The notes beneath the pieces were generated by a model. That model was not told where the DNA came from. It searched no databases and worked only from the letters and a program-made list of their open reading frames with translations. Of a stretch of 64,000 bases of DNA, positions 9,547 to 18,357 are shown one piece after another; position 1 is the stretch's first letter, and every line of letters begins with the position of its first letter. This stretch comes from Rhodobacterales bacterium (GTDB lineage Bacteria > Pseudomonadota > Alphaproteobacteria > Rhodobacterales > Rhodobacteraceae): assembly GCA_021155205.1 (NCBI GenBank), contig JAJNPS010000010.1:62001-126000 (forward strand), in the 5' to 3' direction. A program made the position numbers and the translations under genes.

Positions 9547-10674
9547 CTATTCCGCCGCCGCCAGTGCGGCCGCTGCATCAAGCTCGGCGGCCTTTTTTTC
9601 CACCAGTTCGACGATATGGTCGATCATGCGCTCATTGCCCAGCTTGTGAATCTGCTTGCCCGCCAGATACACCATGCCCGACCCCGCCCCGCCGCCGGTA
9701 AAACCGATATCGGTCATCAATGCCTCGCCCGGCCCGTTCACCACGCAGCCGATGATCGACAGCGACAGGCTGGTCGTCACATGGGCCAGCCGGTCCTCCA
9801 ATGCTGCCACGGTCTTGATCACATCAAAACCCTGCCGCGCGCAGCTCGGGCAGGAAATGATCGTGACCCCCCTATGCCGCAGGCCCAGCGATTTCAGGAT
9901 TTCGAACCCGACCTTGACCTCCTCCACCGGGTCGGCGGACAGGCTGACCCGGATCGTGTCGCCGATCCCCATCCAGAGCAGGTTGCCCAGCCCGATGGCG
10001 GATTTCACCGTCCCGCTGACCAGCCCGCCCGCCTCGGTGATGCCGAGATGGATCGGCGCATCGGTGGCGTCTGCCAGTTGCTGATAGGCGGCAGCAGCCA
10101 GAAAGACATCCGACGCCTTTACGGAAATCTTGAACTCGTGAAAGTCGTTGTCCTGCAACAGCTTGATGTGATCCATCCCGGATTCCACCATCGCCTCGGG
10201 GCATGGCTCGCCGTATTTCTCCAGAAGATGCCGTTCCAGCGAGCCTGCATTCACGCCGATACGGATCGAGCAGCCATGGTCCTTGGCGGCACGAACGACC
10301 TCGGCCACCCGTTTGGCATCGCCGATATTGCCGGGGTTGATGCGCAGGCACGCAGCCCCGGCCGCCGCCGCCTCGATCGCGCGCTTGTAGTGGAAATGGA
10401 TGTCGGCCACGATCGGCACCGGGCTTTCGGCGACGATCTCGTGCAGGGCGCGCGAACTGTCCTCGTCCGGGACCGACACGCGCACGATGTCTGCCCCGGC
10501 AATGGCACAACGTTGGATCTGTTCGATCGTTGCCGCCACATCCGTGGTCAGCGTGTTCGTCATCGTCTGGACCGAAATCGGCGCATCACCGCCGACCAGC
10601 ACCTTGCCCACCCGGATCTGGCGCGACGCACGGCGATAGACATTGCGCCAGGGTCTGACGGGGTTCAGGGACAT
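9547..10674 (-). CDS. ispG: 4-hydroxy-3-methylbut-2-enyl diphosphate synthase (flavodoxin)
   Basis: IspG (375 residues) converts 2-C-methyl-D-erythritol 2,4-cyclodiphosphate to HMBPP in the MEP isoprenoid pathway, using a [4Fe-4S] cluster. The N-terminal TIM barrel begins with VGGDAPISVQTMTNTLT. The cluster cysteines are in ISCPSCARQG and GCVVNGPGEA, and the cluster-binding Glu is the one in NGPGEA. The start at 10674 is preceded by GGAGAG at good spacing, preferable to an ATG five codons upstream. It lies 91 bp downstream of the RodZ-like gene, the arrangement seen in many alphaproteobacteria. Confidence 0.97.
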   Translation of the reverse strand: MSLNPVRPWRNVYRRASRQIRVGKVLVGGDAPISVQTMTNTLTTDVAATIEQIQRCAIAGADIVRVSVPDEDSSRALHEIVAESPVPIVADIHFHYKRAIEAAAAGAACLRINPGNIGDAKRVAEVVRAAKDHGCSIRIGVNAGSLERHLLEKYGEPCPEAMVESGMDHIKLLQDNDFHEFKISVKASDVFLAAAAYQQLADATDAPIHLGITEAGGLVSGTVKSAIGLGNLLWMGIGDTIRVSLSADPVEEVKVGFEILKSLGLRHRGVTIISCPSCARQGFDVIKTVAALEDRLAHVTTSLSLSIIGCVVNGPGEALMTDIGFTGGGAGSGMVYLAGKQIHKLGNERMIDHIVELVEKKAAELDAAAALAAAE

Positions 10675-10765
10675 GGGTCTCTCCGACATCGCTTCGCGCC
10701 AAGGATAGGCCCATGAGCGGACCGGGGCAACGCCTTCAGGCAGGGATTTTCACCGCGCGACGGGT

Positions 10766-12022
10766 TCAGTCCGCCACCGTGTCCGGCAGGGCTGCGGCAG
10801 GTCCGGCCTGTGCTGTGGCGAACTTGGCCAGGTCAACATCGGCCGAAGGATCTGCGGCGGCATAGCTTGCCATCAGGCTGTCGGGCAAAAGCGAGATGTT
10901 GCTGACAACATTGGCCCCCGGCGCCGCGGGTCCGAATGTGGCGCCATTGACGACAAAGTAGATCGACCCCGAATTGCCGGTGCGGAACAGCGCGCCTTCT
11001 TCCAGCGGCGGCACCGAATACCGCTCACCCGCGTCGAGGATCTTTTCGAAAAGCACCGTGCCGTCCGCCGACGAGACCCGCACCCAGGACGGGCGCACGG
11101 CCAGGACCTCGACGCCGGGTTTCACATCGGCAACGACCTGTATCGCGTCAGCAGTCCCGACCAGCGCCTCGCCCAACGCGGCCTCGATCGCGGCGTCCGT
11201 GCCCTGTGCCACCGCGTCCGTGCCCTGTGCCACCGCAAGCGCGCCGGTTTCACGCGGATTGATCGCCGCAATCGGGCCGTCCCGCGCCGTCAGCACCGGG
11301 ACATCCAGCGCCTTGGGTCGGTAAAGCCGATCCAGCGGGTCGGCCGTTACACCCGCCTCGGCCGCTGCGGCGCGTGAGGCCTCGTCGGGTTTCGGCGCCG
11401 ATCGAACCAGCGCGGGATCGGCCGCCACATTGCCCAACGGGTCGATTTCTGCCACCACGGTCGGCGCCTCGTCGATCGGGGCCAGTTGCACGCGCTGCAC
11501 TTCCCGCAGCAAGGACCAGCCGCCATAGCCAAGTGCCGCGATCAGCGCGACCAGGACCAGGATCGACCCGATGGCTCCGGGTTCGACCTGTGCCATCACG
11601 CTTTCGCCGCGCGGCACAAAGGTGGCATTGGGATTGGCCAGGGGATCGTCATAGTCCGCGCGGTTGCGCGAGGCGGAAATCAATTTGGTCGAGGCAGCCG
11701 CGCTCATCCCATGCGCCACGGCGAAATTCGCTTCGGCGCAGAACCGCTGAAAACTGTCTTCGGGGTCCATGCCCAGATAGCGCGCATAGGACCGTACGTA
11801 CCCTGCGACAAAGCCGGGGGTTTCAAAGGCCGAAACATCGGCATTCTCGATCGCGGCAATGTAGGTGGCCTTGATCTTCAGCTCGCGCTGAACGTCGAGC
11901 AGGGATTTCCCCAGCGTCGCCCGTTCCCCACGCATGAGGTCGCCAAGGCGCAGCTCAAAGTCGTCGAAACCCTTGGGTTTCTCGACCTCCGCCTGCGAAG
12001 GCTTCAACCTCCAGCCGATCAT
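10766..12022 (-). CDS. RodZ-like HTH/DUF4115 membrane protein
   Basis: This 418-residue protein has an N-terminal Cro/CI-like helix-turn-helix (about residues 20–90; LGKSLLDVQRELKIKATYIAAIE), one transmembrane helix near 170–190 (SILVLVALIAALGYGGWSLL) and a C-terminal DUF4115 beta domain containing VLAVRPSWVRVSSADG. This is the RodZ layout. RodZ links MreB filaments to the periplasmic elongation machinery. The position before ispG matches rodZ in many genomes. The linker holds a tandem duplication of seven residues (VAQGTDA twice, bases 11193–11234). The symbol is left blank because RodZ function is inferred from architecture only. Confidence 0.85.
   Translation of the reverse strand: MIGWRLKPSQAEVEKPKGFDDFELRLGDLMRGERATLGKSLLDVQRELKIKATYIAAIENADVSAFETPGFVAGYVRSYARYLGMDPEDSFQRFCAEANFAVAHGMSAAASTKLISASRNRADYDDPLANPNATFVPRGESVMAQVEPGAIGSILVLVALIAALGYGGWSLLREVQRVQLAPIDEAPTVVAEIDPLGNVAADPALVRSAPKPDEASRAAAAEAGVTADPLDRLYRPKALDVPVLTARDGPIAAINPRETGALAVAQGTDAVAQGTDAAIEAALGEALVGTADAIQVVADVKPGVEVLAVRPSWVRVSSADGTVLFEKILDAGERYSVPPLEEGALFRTGNSGSIYFVVNGATFGPAAPGANVVSNISLLPDSLMASYAAADPSADVDLAKFATAQAGPAAALPDTVAD
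11193..11234 (-). repeat. Two exact 21-bp tandem units inside the RodZ-like gene
   Basis: The 21-bp unit occurs twice in direct succession (11193–11213 and 11214–11234) and encodes VAQGTDA twice. It preserves frame and lies in the periplasmic linker between the membrane helix and DUF4115, where a length change should be tolerated. Confidence 0.9.
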
Positions 12023-12135
12023 CCCGTGCCTGTCCCTACTGCCCCTTGTGTTGCCAAGCCACCCCCGCGACTCGGCAACGTTCGTATTCAGGGAAAATTA
12101 ACACAGGGCAAGGTCTTTTGCACAGGTCAAAGGCA

Positions 12136-13359
12136 CTATGCCGAGGTGACGGCGCGATTCAGCGCACAATGGCCCCATAATTCATCCATTGACCGGATGA
12201 GGTGGTCGATGTCGGTCGCGCGGTGCAACGGCGACGGCGTGAACCGCAGCCGTTCCGTGCCCCGGGGAACGGTTGGAAAGTTGATCGGCTGGGCATAGAT
12301 GCCGTGCTGCTCCAACAGCATGTCCGACAGCATCCTGCAATGGATGGGGTTGCCGACATGGACGGGCACAATATGTGACCCGTGATCCATCAGGGGCAGC
12401 CCAAGCCCCTTCAGCCGCATCTTCACCGTCCGCGCGGTCGCCTGATGTGTCTCGCGCAATTCCTGGGCGGATTTCAGCAGGTTCACCGACGTCGTCGCCC
12501 CCGCCGCAATCGCCGGTGGCAGCGAGGTGGTAAAGATGAAGCCGGGGGCATAGCTGCGCACCGCATCGACCATTTTGGCCGAGGCCGCGACATAGCCGCC
12601 AAACACGCCGTAAGCCTTGGCAAGGGTGCCGTTTATGATGTCCAGACGCGCCATCTGGCCGTCCCGTTCGGCCACGCCGGCCCCGCGCTGGCCGTACATT
12701 CCGACGGCATGAACCTCGTCCAGATAGGTCAGCGCGCCGAACTCTGCCGCCAGATCGCAGATCGCCGCGATGGGGCCGAAATCGCCATCCATCGAATAGA
12801 TCGATTCAAACGCGATCATCTTGGGCGCCGCCGGATCGTCGGCCTGCAGCAAGGTCCGCAGATGCGCCACATCGTTATGCCGGAAAATCCGTTTCTCGCC
12901 GCCGCCGCGACGCACGCCTTCGATCATCGAGGCATGGTTCAGCGCGTCGGAATAGATGATCAGGCCGGGAAAGATCGTGCGCAGCGTCGACAGCGTCGCG
13001 TCATTGGCGATGTAGGCCGAGGTGAAGACCAGCGCCGCCTCCTTGCCATGCAGGTCGGCCAGTTCCGCCTCCAGCGCGCGGTGATGCAGCGTCGTGCCAG
13101 AAATGTTGCGCGTACCACCCGACCCCGCGCCCGACCGCGCGATCGCGTCCTGCATCGCCGCGAGGACTTCGGGGTGCTGGCCCATGCCAAGATAGTCGTT
13201 GCCGCACCAGACGGTAATGTCGCGCAGGGTGCCGTCGGGGCGGCGCCAGACGGCCTTGGGAAACTGCCCTTGCTTCCGTTCGATGTCGATGAACGTCCGG
13301 TAACGCCCCTCGTCATGAAGCCGGGTCATTGCGGCATCTAGTGCGGCTTCATAGGTCAT
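12136..13359 (-). CDS. hemA: 5-aminolevulinate synthase
   Basis: This 407-residue PLP enzyme condenses glycine and succinyl-CoA to 5-aminolevulinate, the first step of tetrapyrrole synthesis in alphaproteobacteria. Characteristic segments are HDEGRYRTFIDIERKQG near the start, YLDEVHAVGMYGQRGAG (PLP-ring Asp and His) and NGTLAKAYGVFGGYVA, which holds the PLP-binding lysine. The ATG at 13359 has GGAG six bases upstream and gives the family's usual N-terminus; upstream ATGs at 13380 and beyond are less likely. The gene is 113 bp upstream of the rodZ-like gene. If the genome has a second ALAS, this could be a hemT-type isozyme. Confidence 0.95.
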   Translation of the reverse strand: MTYEAALDAAMTRLHDEGRYRTFIDIERKQGQFPKAVWRRPDGTLRDITVWCGNDYLGMGQHPEVLAAMQDAIARSGAGSGGTRNISGTTLHHRALEAELADLHGKEAALVFTSAYIANDATLSTLRTIFPGLIIYSDALNHASMIEGVRRGGGEKRIFRHNDVAHLRTLLQADDPAAPKMIAFESIYSMDGDFGPIAAICDLAAEFGALTYLDEVHAVGMYGQRGAGVAERDGQMARLDIINGTLAKAYGVFGGYVAASAKMVDAVRSYAPGFIFTTSLPPAIAAGATTSVNLLKSAQELRETHQATARTVKMRLKGLGLPLMDHGSHIVPVHVGNPIHCRMLSDMLLEQHGIYAQPINFPTVPRGTERLRFTPSPLHRATDIDHLIRSMDELWGHCALNRAVTSA

Positions 13360-13415
13360 CTTCGTCTCCGGCAAATTCGGCATGTCCCGTCGCTTTCGGA
13401 ATGAGGGCCGCACGC

Positions 13416-13808
13416 TCAGGGCGCGGGCGCAATCTCAAGCAGGATGACGCAAGGCTGCGCCCCCTCTTTTTCCGCCTCGCAGGCCTTGAGCGCCGCGGCG
13501 CGCGCGGTGGCGGCATCGGGCAGATCGCCGACCGCCACGGCCGATCTTACCGGAACGCCTGCCCGCACAAAGCCGTCATCGGGCGAGGCTGCAAGGGCCG
13601 CAAACCCGCCCTTGCGCGGCACAAACAGCGCCAGCGCCTGTTCATTTTTCATCACCAGACGCAGCGTCGCCACCTCTTGCCCGGACAGAAAGGGATGGGC
13701 ATGCAGCGTGATTGCGGACGACCCCAGGACCGCGCGCTCCACCGGCACCGCCTGCGCCGAGGCGGCCATCGCCATCAGCGTCCAGAGCACCCCTGCCTTT
13801 GCGATCAT
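13416..13808 (-). CDS. Small secreted protein of unknown function
   Basis: This 130-residue protein has a clear signal peptide (MIAKAGVLWTLMAMAASAQA, cleavage after AQA). The mature part is about 110 residues with one visible Cys pair (KACEAEKEGAQPC). I do not recognise a domain. The ATG at 13808 has GAGGT upstream; an adjacent GTG at 13811 is too close to it. It ends just upstream of hemA on the same strand, so the two could share a transcript, but a heme-related role would be a guess. GC-rich third positions support real coding. Confidence 0.75.
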   Translation of the reverse strand: MIAKAGVLWTLMAMAASAQAVPVERAVLGSSAITLHAHPFLSGQEVATLRLVMKNEQALALFVPRKGGFAALAASPDDGFVRAGVPVRSAVAVGDLPDAATARAAALKACEAEKEGAQPCVILLEIAPAP

Positions 13809-13928
13809 CACCGACCTCGTGACCTGGTTTCTGTCATCGGCGCTGCATCTAGCGCAAGTCGGCCGGTCTGGACAGTCCCCTGCCGCCTGATAGGCTTGGG
13901 CCTGCCGTCACAAGAAAGAGAGCCGCCG

Positions 13929-15317
13929 ATGTCCGACATCCTTGACCCCGTTCTCGCCCGGATTGATGCCGACCTGCCGGCGGCGCTGGACCGGCTGATG
14001 GAATTGTTGCGGATCCCGTCGATCTCCACTGACCCGGAGTACGGGGCCGAATGCGCGCGGGCGGCAGACTGGCTGGTGGCCGACCTTCAATCCTTGGGAT
14101 TCGACGCCGCCAGCCGCCCGACACCGGGTCATCCGATGGTGGTGGGCCATGGCGGCACGGGGGGGCGGCACCTCTTGTTCTATGGTCACTATGACGTGCA
14201 ACCCGTTGATCCCCTGTCGCTTTGGGGCCGCGACCCGTTTGATCCGGTGGTCGAGGACACACCCAGGGGCCGCGTCATCCGCGCACGCGGATCCTCCGAC
14301 GACAAGGGCCAGTTGATGACCTTCATCGAGGCCTGCCGCGCCTGGAAGGCCGTCCATGGCACCCTGCCCGGCAAGCTGACGGTGTTTCTGGAGGGTGAGG
14401 AGGAAAGCAGTTCACCCTCCCTGATCCCGTTCATGAAGGACAATGCCGCCGAACTCAGCGCCGACCTCGCGCTGATCTGCGACACCGGCCTTTACGGCGA
14501 TGACACGCCCGCGATTTCGACCCAGCTGCGCGGGCTGGCCAAGGCGGAGTTCACCCTGCATGCCGCCACGCGCGACCTGCATTCCGGGGCCTATGGCGGG
14601 TTGGCACGGAACCCGATCCATGTGCTCACCCGAATCCTGTCGGGCCTGCACGACGATACGGGTCGCGTGATGGTGCCGGGCTTTTACGATGATGTCGCCG
14701 AACTGCCGGACACGTTGCGCCAGCAGTGGCAGGGCCTTGCCTTTGACCATGCGAAATACCTTGGCGACGTGGGGCTGTCGGTCCCGGCGGGTGAACAGGA
14801 TCGCACGCCGCTGGAAATGCTGTGGTCGCGCCCGACGGCCGAGGTGAACGGCGTCTGGGGTGGTTACAACGGTGCGGGCTTCAAGACCGTGCTGCCCGCC
14901 GAGGCGCATGCCAAGGTCAGTTTCCGGCTGGTGTCGCAGCAGGACCCCGACAAGATCGTCGCAGCGTTCCAGGCCTGGGCCGAGGCGCAACTGCCCGCCG
15001 ATTGCCGGATCGAATGGCATGATGTCGGCGGCAGTCCGGCGTCAGTCATGTCGGTGGCCGACCCGGCGTTCGAGGCCGCGCGACAGGCGCTGACCGACGA
15101 ATGGGGCCGACCGGCGGCGTTCGTTGGCGTAGGCGGGTCGATTCCGATCGCCGGGTACTTCAAGACCTATCTTGGCATGGACGCGATGCTGATCGGCTTT
15201 GCCAGGGACGACGACCAGATCCATTCGCCGAACGAGAAGTACGACCTGACAAGCTTTCACAAGGGCATCCGCAGCTGGGCGCGGATACTGGCGCGGATTG
15301 CCGGAGACCGGGGGTGA
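13929..15317 (+). CDS. M20 family metallo-dipeptidase
   Basis: This 462-residue enzyme belongs to the M20/M25/M40 group. Metal-binding and catalytic segments are visible in order: LFYGHYDVQPVDP (His and the Asp two residues on), SSDDKGQL, EGEEESSSPSL (catalytic Glu pair) and LICDTGL. The dimerisation lid lies around residues 190–320, and a C-terminal His (QIHSPNEKYD) completes the site. The family hydrolyses dipeptides such as carnosine-type or Xaa-Gly substrates; the actual substrate is unknown. The ATG at 13929 follows a GAAAGAGAG stretch. Its stop overlaps the GTG start of the following acetyltransferase gene. Confidence 0.92.
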   Translation: MSDILDPVLARIDADLPAALDRLMELLRIPSISTDPEYGAECARAADWLVADLQSLGFDAASRPTPGHPMVVGHGGTGGRHLLFYGHYDVQPVDPLSLWGRDPFDPVVEDTPRGRVIRARGSSDDKGQLMTFIEACRAWKAVHGTLPGKLTVFLEGEEESSSPSLIPFMKDNAAELSADLALICDTGLYGDDTPAISTQLRGLAKAEFTLHAATRDLHSGAYGGLARNPIHVLTRILSGLHDDTGRVMVPGFYDDVAELPDTLRQQWQGLAFDHAKYLGDVGLSVPAGEQDRTPLEMLWSRPTAEVNGVWGGYNGAGFKTVLPAEAHAKVSFRLVSQQDPDKIVAAFQAWAEAQLPADCRIEWHDVGGSPASVMSVADPAFEAARQALTDEWGRPAAFVGVGGSIPIAGYFKTYLGMDAMLIGFARDDDQIHSPNEKYDLTSFHKGIRSWARILARIAGDRG

Positions 15318-15763
15318 GCCAACCCTTTGAAATCCGGGACATCGCAGCGGCGGACAAGGCAGACTGGCTTGGGCTTTGGTCGGCCTATCTGGCGTTCTAT
15401 GCGGTCACCCTCGACCCGGCGGTGACAGATCACACCTGGGTTCGGCTTCTTGATCCTGCATCTGCCCTGTCGGCGCGTGTGGCGGTGGGATCGCCGGGCC
15501 TTTTGGGTTTCGCGATCCACCTGCACCATCCTTCGACCTGGGTGCCGGGCGACGACTGCTATCTTGAGGACCTGTTCGTGGCGGACACCGCCCGGGGAAT
15601 GGGGATCGGGCGCGCTTTGATCGACGACCTGCAGGCCGTAGCCCGGAGACAGGGCCGGCATCGTCTTTACTGGCACACCGATCGGGACAACAGACGCGCC
15701 CGCGCGCTTTATGACAGCATCGTGCCCGATGACGGGCATGTCCGCTATCGGCTGAAGCTATAG
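15314..15763 (+). CDS. GNAT family N-acetyltransferase
   Basis: This 149-residue acetyltransferase starts with GTG in a GTGA overlap with the M20 peptidase gene. The acetyl-CoA loop is visible as DLFVADTARGMGIGRALIDDL (motif A, R/Q-x2-G-x-G/A), followed by WHTDRDNRRARALYDSI (motif B). GNAT enzymes acetylate amines of small molecules or proteins. Coupling to a dipeptidase hints at an amino-acid or peptide-derived substrate, which is inference only. Confidence 0.9.
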   Translation: MSQPFEIRDIAAADKADWLGLWSAYLAFYAVTLDPAVTDHTWVRLLDPASALSARVAVGSPGLLGFAIHLHHPSTWVPGDDCYLEDLFVADTARGMGIGRALIDDLQAVARRQGRHRLYWHTDRDNRRARALYDSIVPDDGHVRYRLKL

Positions 15764-15770
15764 GGAAATC

Positions 15771-15847
15771 TGGCGCGGTGGACGGGGCTCGAACCCGCGA
15801 CCCCCGGCGTGACAGGCCGGTACTCTAACCAACTGAGCTACCGCCGT
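15771..15847 (-). tRNA. tRNA-Asp(GTC), copy 1, with a defective acceptor stem
   Basis: This is a 77-nt tRNA with encoded CCA and anticodon GTC in the loop CTGTCAC. It differs from copy 2 at exactly two bases, both in the 5' acceptor strand: A1 faces C72 and C5 faces A68, so two of seven acceptor pairs are lost. The D, anticodon and T arms are intact. It may be a decaying copy, or it may be repaired by an unknown process. It is transcribed after copy 2, 34 bases downstream. Confidence 0.85.
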
Positions 15848-15859
15848 GCAGGATCGAAA

Positions 15860-15983
15860 ACGTCCGGGGAACAAGCGGGGCTGGCGCGGTGGACGGGGCT
15901 CGAACCCGCGACCCCCGGCGTGACAGGCCGGTACTCTAACCAACTGAGCTACCACCGCAGACCCCACCCGGTTCCCCGGACGT
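15860..15983 (-). repeat. Long imperfect inverted repeat bracketing tRNA-Asp copy 2
   Basis: Arms acgtccggggaac (15860–15872) and gttccccggacgt (15971–15983) are perfectly complementary over 13 bp. In the minus-strand RNA the helix continues inward after one bulged C: eight further pairs, GGGUGGGG with CCCCGCUU, including three G·U wobbles. The same inner pairs fail in plus-strand RNA (C/A clashes), so the helix fits the tRNA-coding strand. It would enclose the pre-tRNA with only UCU and G as linkers. Confidence 0.7.
15882..15958 (-). tRNA. tRNA-Asp(GTC), copy 2
   Basis: This is a 77-nt tRNA with encoded CCA. The acceptor stem GCGGTGG/CCACCGC pairs perfectly. The anticodon stem CCGGC/GCCGG closes the loop CTGTCAC, giving anticodon GTC (Asp). 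The T arm is GCGGG-TTCGAGC-CCCGT. It is transcribed before copy 1 and sits inside a long inverted repeat. Confidence 0.97.
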
Positions 15984-16189
15984 GGCCGTCTGATAGGGCA
16001 GCCATCCGGTGCAGTCAAGGCATCCCGGCCACCATTTGGGAAAACGAATGGATGACCGAGGCGGGAAAAAAGGGTATGTTGCGGTCGCGTCTATTCTGGC
16101 GCGTACAACCACATTGATTTTACAAAATGGCTACTTCAGTTCGGCTGCTCTATCGCGGCATTCAAGGTCGCGTGCGGCAAAACGTCAAC

Positions 16190-16456
16190 ATGTCCCCCAT
16201 CACCGAAAAATCCGCGGTCCTGATTTCAGCCGCGGAATGGCGGGCCGATGGGGGCATCTTTGGTGCCCTTTCCGGTCGCCCGTTTCTGGGCGAGGCGAAT
16301 GTCTACGTGACCAATATCGGCCCGCATGACCCCGAAGGCGGCCCCGGCAGCGTGGGCGGGGTGGAGTTCCACCTTCACGCCGATTCGCCGTCGCCACTGG
16401 ATGTGATCGTGACGATGACTGTCCTTGACGACGTCGCAAGCTTCAGCGCCGCGTAA
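16190..16456 (+). CDS. Small hypothetical protein
   Basis: This is an 88-residue open frame from the ATG at 16190; an in-frame start at 16127 would add 21 residues with poorer composition. The product is acidic and rich in Gly, Pro and Asp, with segments such as GEANVYVTNIGPHDPEGGPG and GGVEFHLHADSPSP that suggest a small beta-rich cytoplasmic protein. No signal peptide, membrane helix or known motif is seen. It sits between the tRNA-Asp pair and the pirin gene, convergent with pirin. Codon bias favours G/C at third positions, which supports coding. Confidence 0.6.
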   Translation: MSPITEKSAVLISAAEWRADGGIFGALSGRPFLGEANVYVTNIGPHDPEGGPGSVGGVEFHLHADSPSPLDVIVTMTVLDDVASFSAA

Positions 16457-16504
16457 GTCCATTCCTTCGGACGGCGGCGCGGCCAGGGTCGCCGTCCGAC
16501 CTTC

Positions 16505-17443
16505 TTATCGCTCGGGCGCAGGGATGAATTCTTTGTCGTCCCCGGGTGGCAGCTTGAACCGGCCATGCGTCCAATCCCCAGCCCGCCACGCCTCTTTTGC
16601 GGCATCAAGCCGGTCCTTGGACGAGGCCACGAAATTCCACCAGATGTGGCGCGGGCCATCCATCGTGTCGCCCCCCAGCGCCATCAGCCGCGCGCCCTGC
16701 GGCCCGGCCTTGACGCTGATCCGGTCGCCGGGGCGGAAGACCAGCATCTGGCCTGTCGGAAAGGTCTGGCCGCCAACCGCTATTTCGCCGTCGAGAATGT
16801 AAACACCCCGATCCTCGTGGCTGTCTGGCAATGGAAGCGATGCCCCGGGCGCGAGGATCGCATCGGCATAGAACATCCTTGAAGGCGTCGGCATCGGGGC
16901 AACTTCGCCCCAGGCGTCCCCAAGGATCAGCCGAACTTCTTTGCCCTCACCCTGCAGCACCGGCAACGCGCCTTTCGGCACATGCGCGAAATCCGCCGGG
17001 TCATCCTCGCGGTCGCGTGGCAGCGCAAGCCAGGTCTGCAACCCGAACAGGCTGTGGGGTTTCTCGCGCATCCCTTCATCCGTGCGTTCCGAATGGGTGA
17101 TGCCGTAGCCCGCCTTCATCCAGTTCACGGCACCCGGTTCGATCCACTGGTCGGTGCCCAGGCTGTCGCGGTGATGGATGCGCCCCCGCATCAGGTAGGT
17201 GACGGTGCCAAGCCCGATATGCGGGTGCGGGCGGACATCGACCCCCTGCCCGGTCAGGAACTCGGCCGGGCCCATCTGGTCGAAAAAGATGAAGGGGCCG
17301 ACCATCTGGCGCGCCGCCGACGGCAGGGCGCGCCGCACCTCGAACCCGCCAAGGTCGCGGGCGCGCGGCACGATGACGGTCTCGATCGCGTCAACGGCGT
17401 CGCCGATCGGGATCGTGGGGTCAAGTGCGGGGTTCCAGCTCAT
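16505..17443 (-). CDS. Pirin family protein
   Basis: This is a 312-residue bicupin of the pirin family. The N-terminal cupin carries the iron ligands in VRPHPHIGLGTVTYLMRG (His73, His75) and GYGITHSER (His117, Glu119), matching human pirin's His-His-His-Glu set. The second cupin includes RGVYILDGEI and MLVFRPGDRI. Bacterial pirins act as redox-sensitive regulators or as quercetinase-like dioxygenases; the role here is undetermined. The start at 17443 has AAGGAG six bases upstream; the open frame runs on 5' but lacks family similarity. Confidence 0.93.
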   Translation of the reverse strand: MSWNPALDPTIPIGDAVDAIETVIVPRARDLGGFEVRRALPSAARQMVGPFIFFDQMGPAEFLTGQGVDVRPHPHIGLGTVTYLMRGRIHHRDSLGTDQWIEPGAVNWMKAGYGITHSERTDEGMREKPHSLFGLQTWLALPRDREDDPADFAHVPKGALPVLQGEGKEVRLILGDAWGEVAPMPTPSRMFYADAILAPGASLPLPDSHEDRGVYILDGEIAVGGQTFPTGQMLVFRPGDRISVKAGPQGARLMALGGDTMDGPRHIWWNFVASSKDRLDAAKEAWRAGDWTHGRFKLPPGDDKEFIPAPER

Positions 17444-17535
17444 CGCCATCTCCTTTTTCCTGCTGACCCCCAAGATAGTCCTGACGCTGCCCTGCCCCAA
17501 CCGCAGATTCCGGAACGGTGCCTGTGCGCATGCGC

Positions 17536-18357
17536 TCAGCACCCCGCAAAGGCGTCCGGGTCGGCCCTTGTCTCCAGAAACGACAGCGGCAGGTCCTGCA
17601 CCTCGGCCAGCAGCCTGACCAATTGCCGCGCTGCGTGATCCAGTACGGCCCGCCCCTTGTCCGCCGTGGCAAGTGCCGCATTCCCCGCCGCACCGGCCGC
17701 ATTCAGGTCCTGCATCTGCCACCCGAGTTTCCCTGCGGGCGACAGGCCAAGATGCGTATAGCGCAACGCGAGTTCCGCATTCCGCGGCGTGAAGTTCCGC
17801 GCATGCTCCATCTGCACAAGGTCCGGATGCAAGGCGCGCATCACCGATGTTTCCATGTCGCCCGCATGGATGCCATGGCGCTCCTCCTCGGCACTGAACA
17901 ATCCGGCAGGCATCCCCATGGCAAACCAGTTTGCCGCAACGCAGATCATTCCATGCGCAACCCGAAGATCGCGGGCGACAATGTCCATGGGCGCAATCTG
18001 CCCCCCGTGGGAATTGAGGATCACCAGCTTGCGCACGCCCGCCCGCGCGACCGACGCCCCGACATCCGACCACAGCGCCATCAGGGTCGTGGCCGAAAGG
18101 GTCAGCGTGCCGGGCCATGCGCCATGTTCATTGGACTTGCCGATGGGCAGGGTGGGCAGGAACAACGCCGGGCAGTCCTTGGGGATCAGCGGGATCGTGG
18201 CGTCGATCACCCCGTCAAGGATGGCCTGGTCCACCGACAGGGGCAGATGCGGTCCATGCTGTTCGGACGCGCCGACCGGCAGCACCGCGATCACGCTGGC
18301 GCGATCAAGGGCGGCAAAATCCCGCGCGGTGTAGTCCGTCCAGAACCTGTGTTTCAT
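17536..18357 (-). CDS. Creatininase family amidohydrolase
   Basis: This 273-residue enzyme has all creatininase-family metal-site motifs in order: GASEQHGPHLPLSVDQ, KSNEHGAWPGT, ILNSHGGQ and HAGDMETSVM. The family hydrolyses cyclic or formamide-type C–N bonds: creatinine, or 2-amino-5-formylamino-6-ribosylaminopyrimidinone in archaeal ArfB, and mycofactocin MftE is a member. Given the N-methylated-amine genes elsewhere in the window a creatinine substrate is attractive, but there is no creatinase or sarcosine oxidase beside it, so substrate is open. It is 92 bp upstream of the pirin gene on the same strand. Confidence 0.88.
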   Translation of the reverse strand: MKHRFWTDYTARDFAALDRASVIAVLPVGASEQHGPHLPLSVDQAILDGVIDATIPLIPKDCPALFLPTLPIGKSNEHGAWPGTLTLSATTLMALWSDVGASVARAGVRKLVILNSHGGQIAPMDIVARDLRVAHGMICVAANWFAMGMPAGLFSAEEERHGIHAGDMETSVMRALHPDLVQMEHARNFTPRNAELALRYTHLGLSPAGKLGWQMQDLNAAGAAGNAALATADKGRAVLDHAARQLVRLLAEVQDLPLSFLETRADPDAFAGC

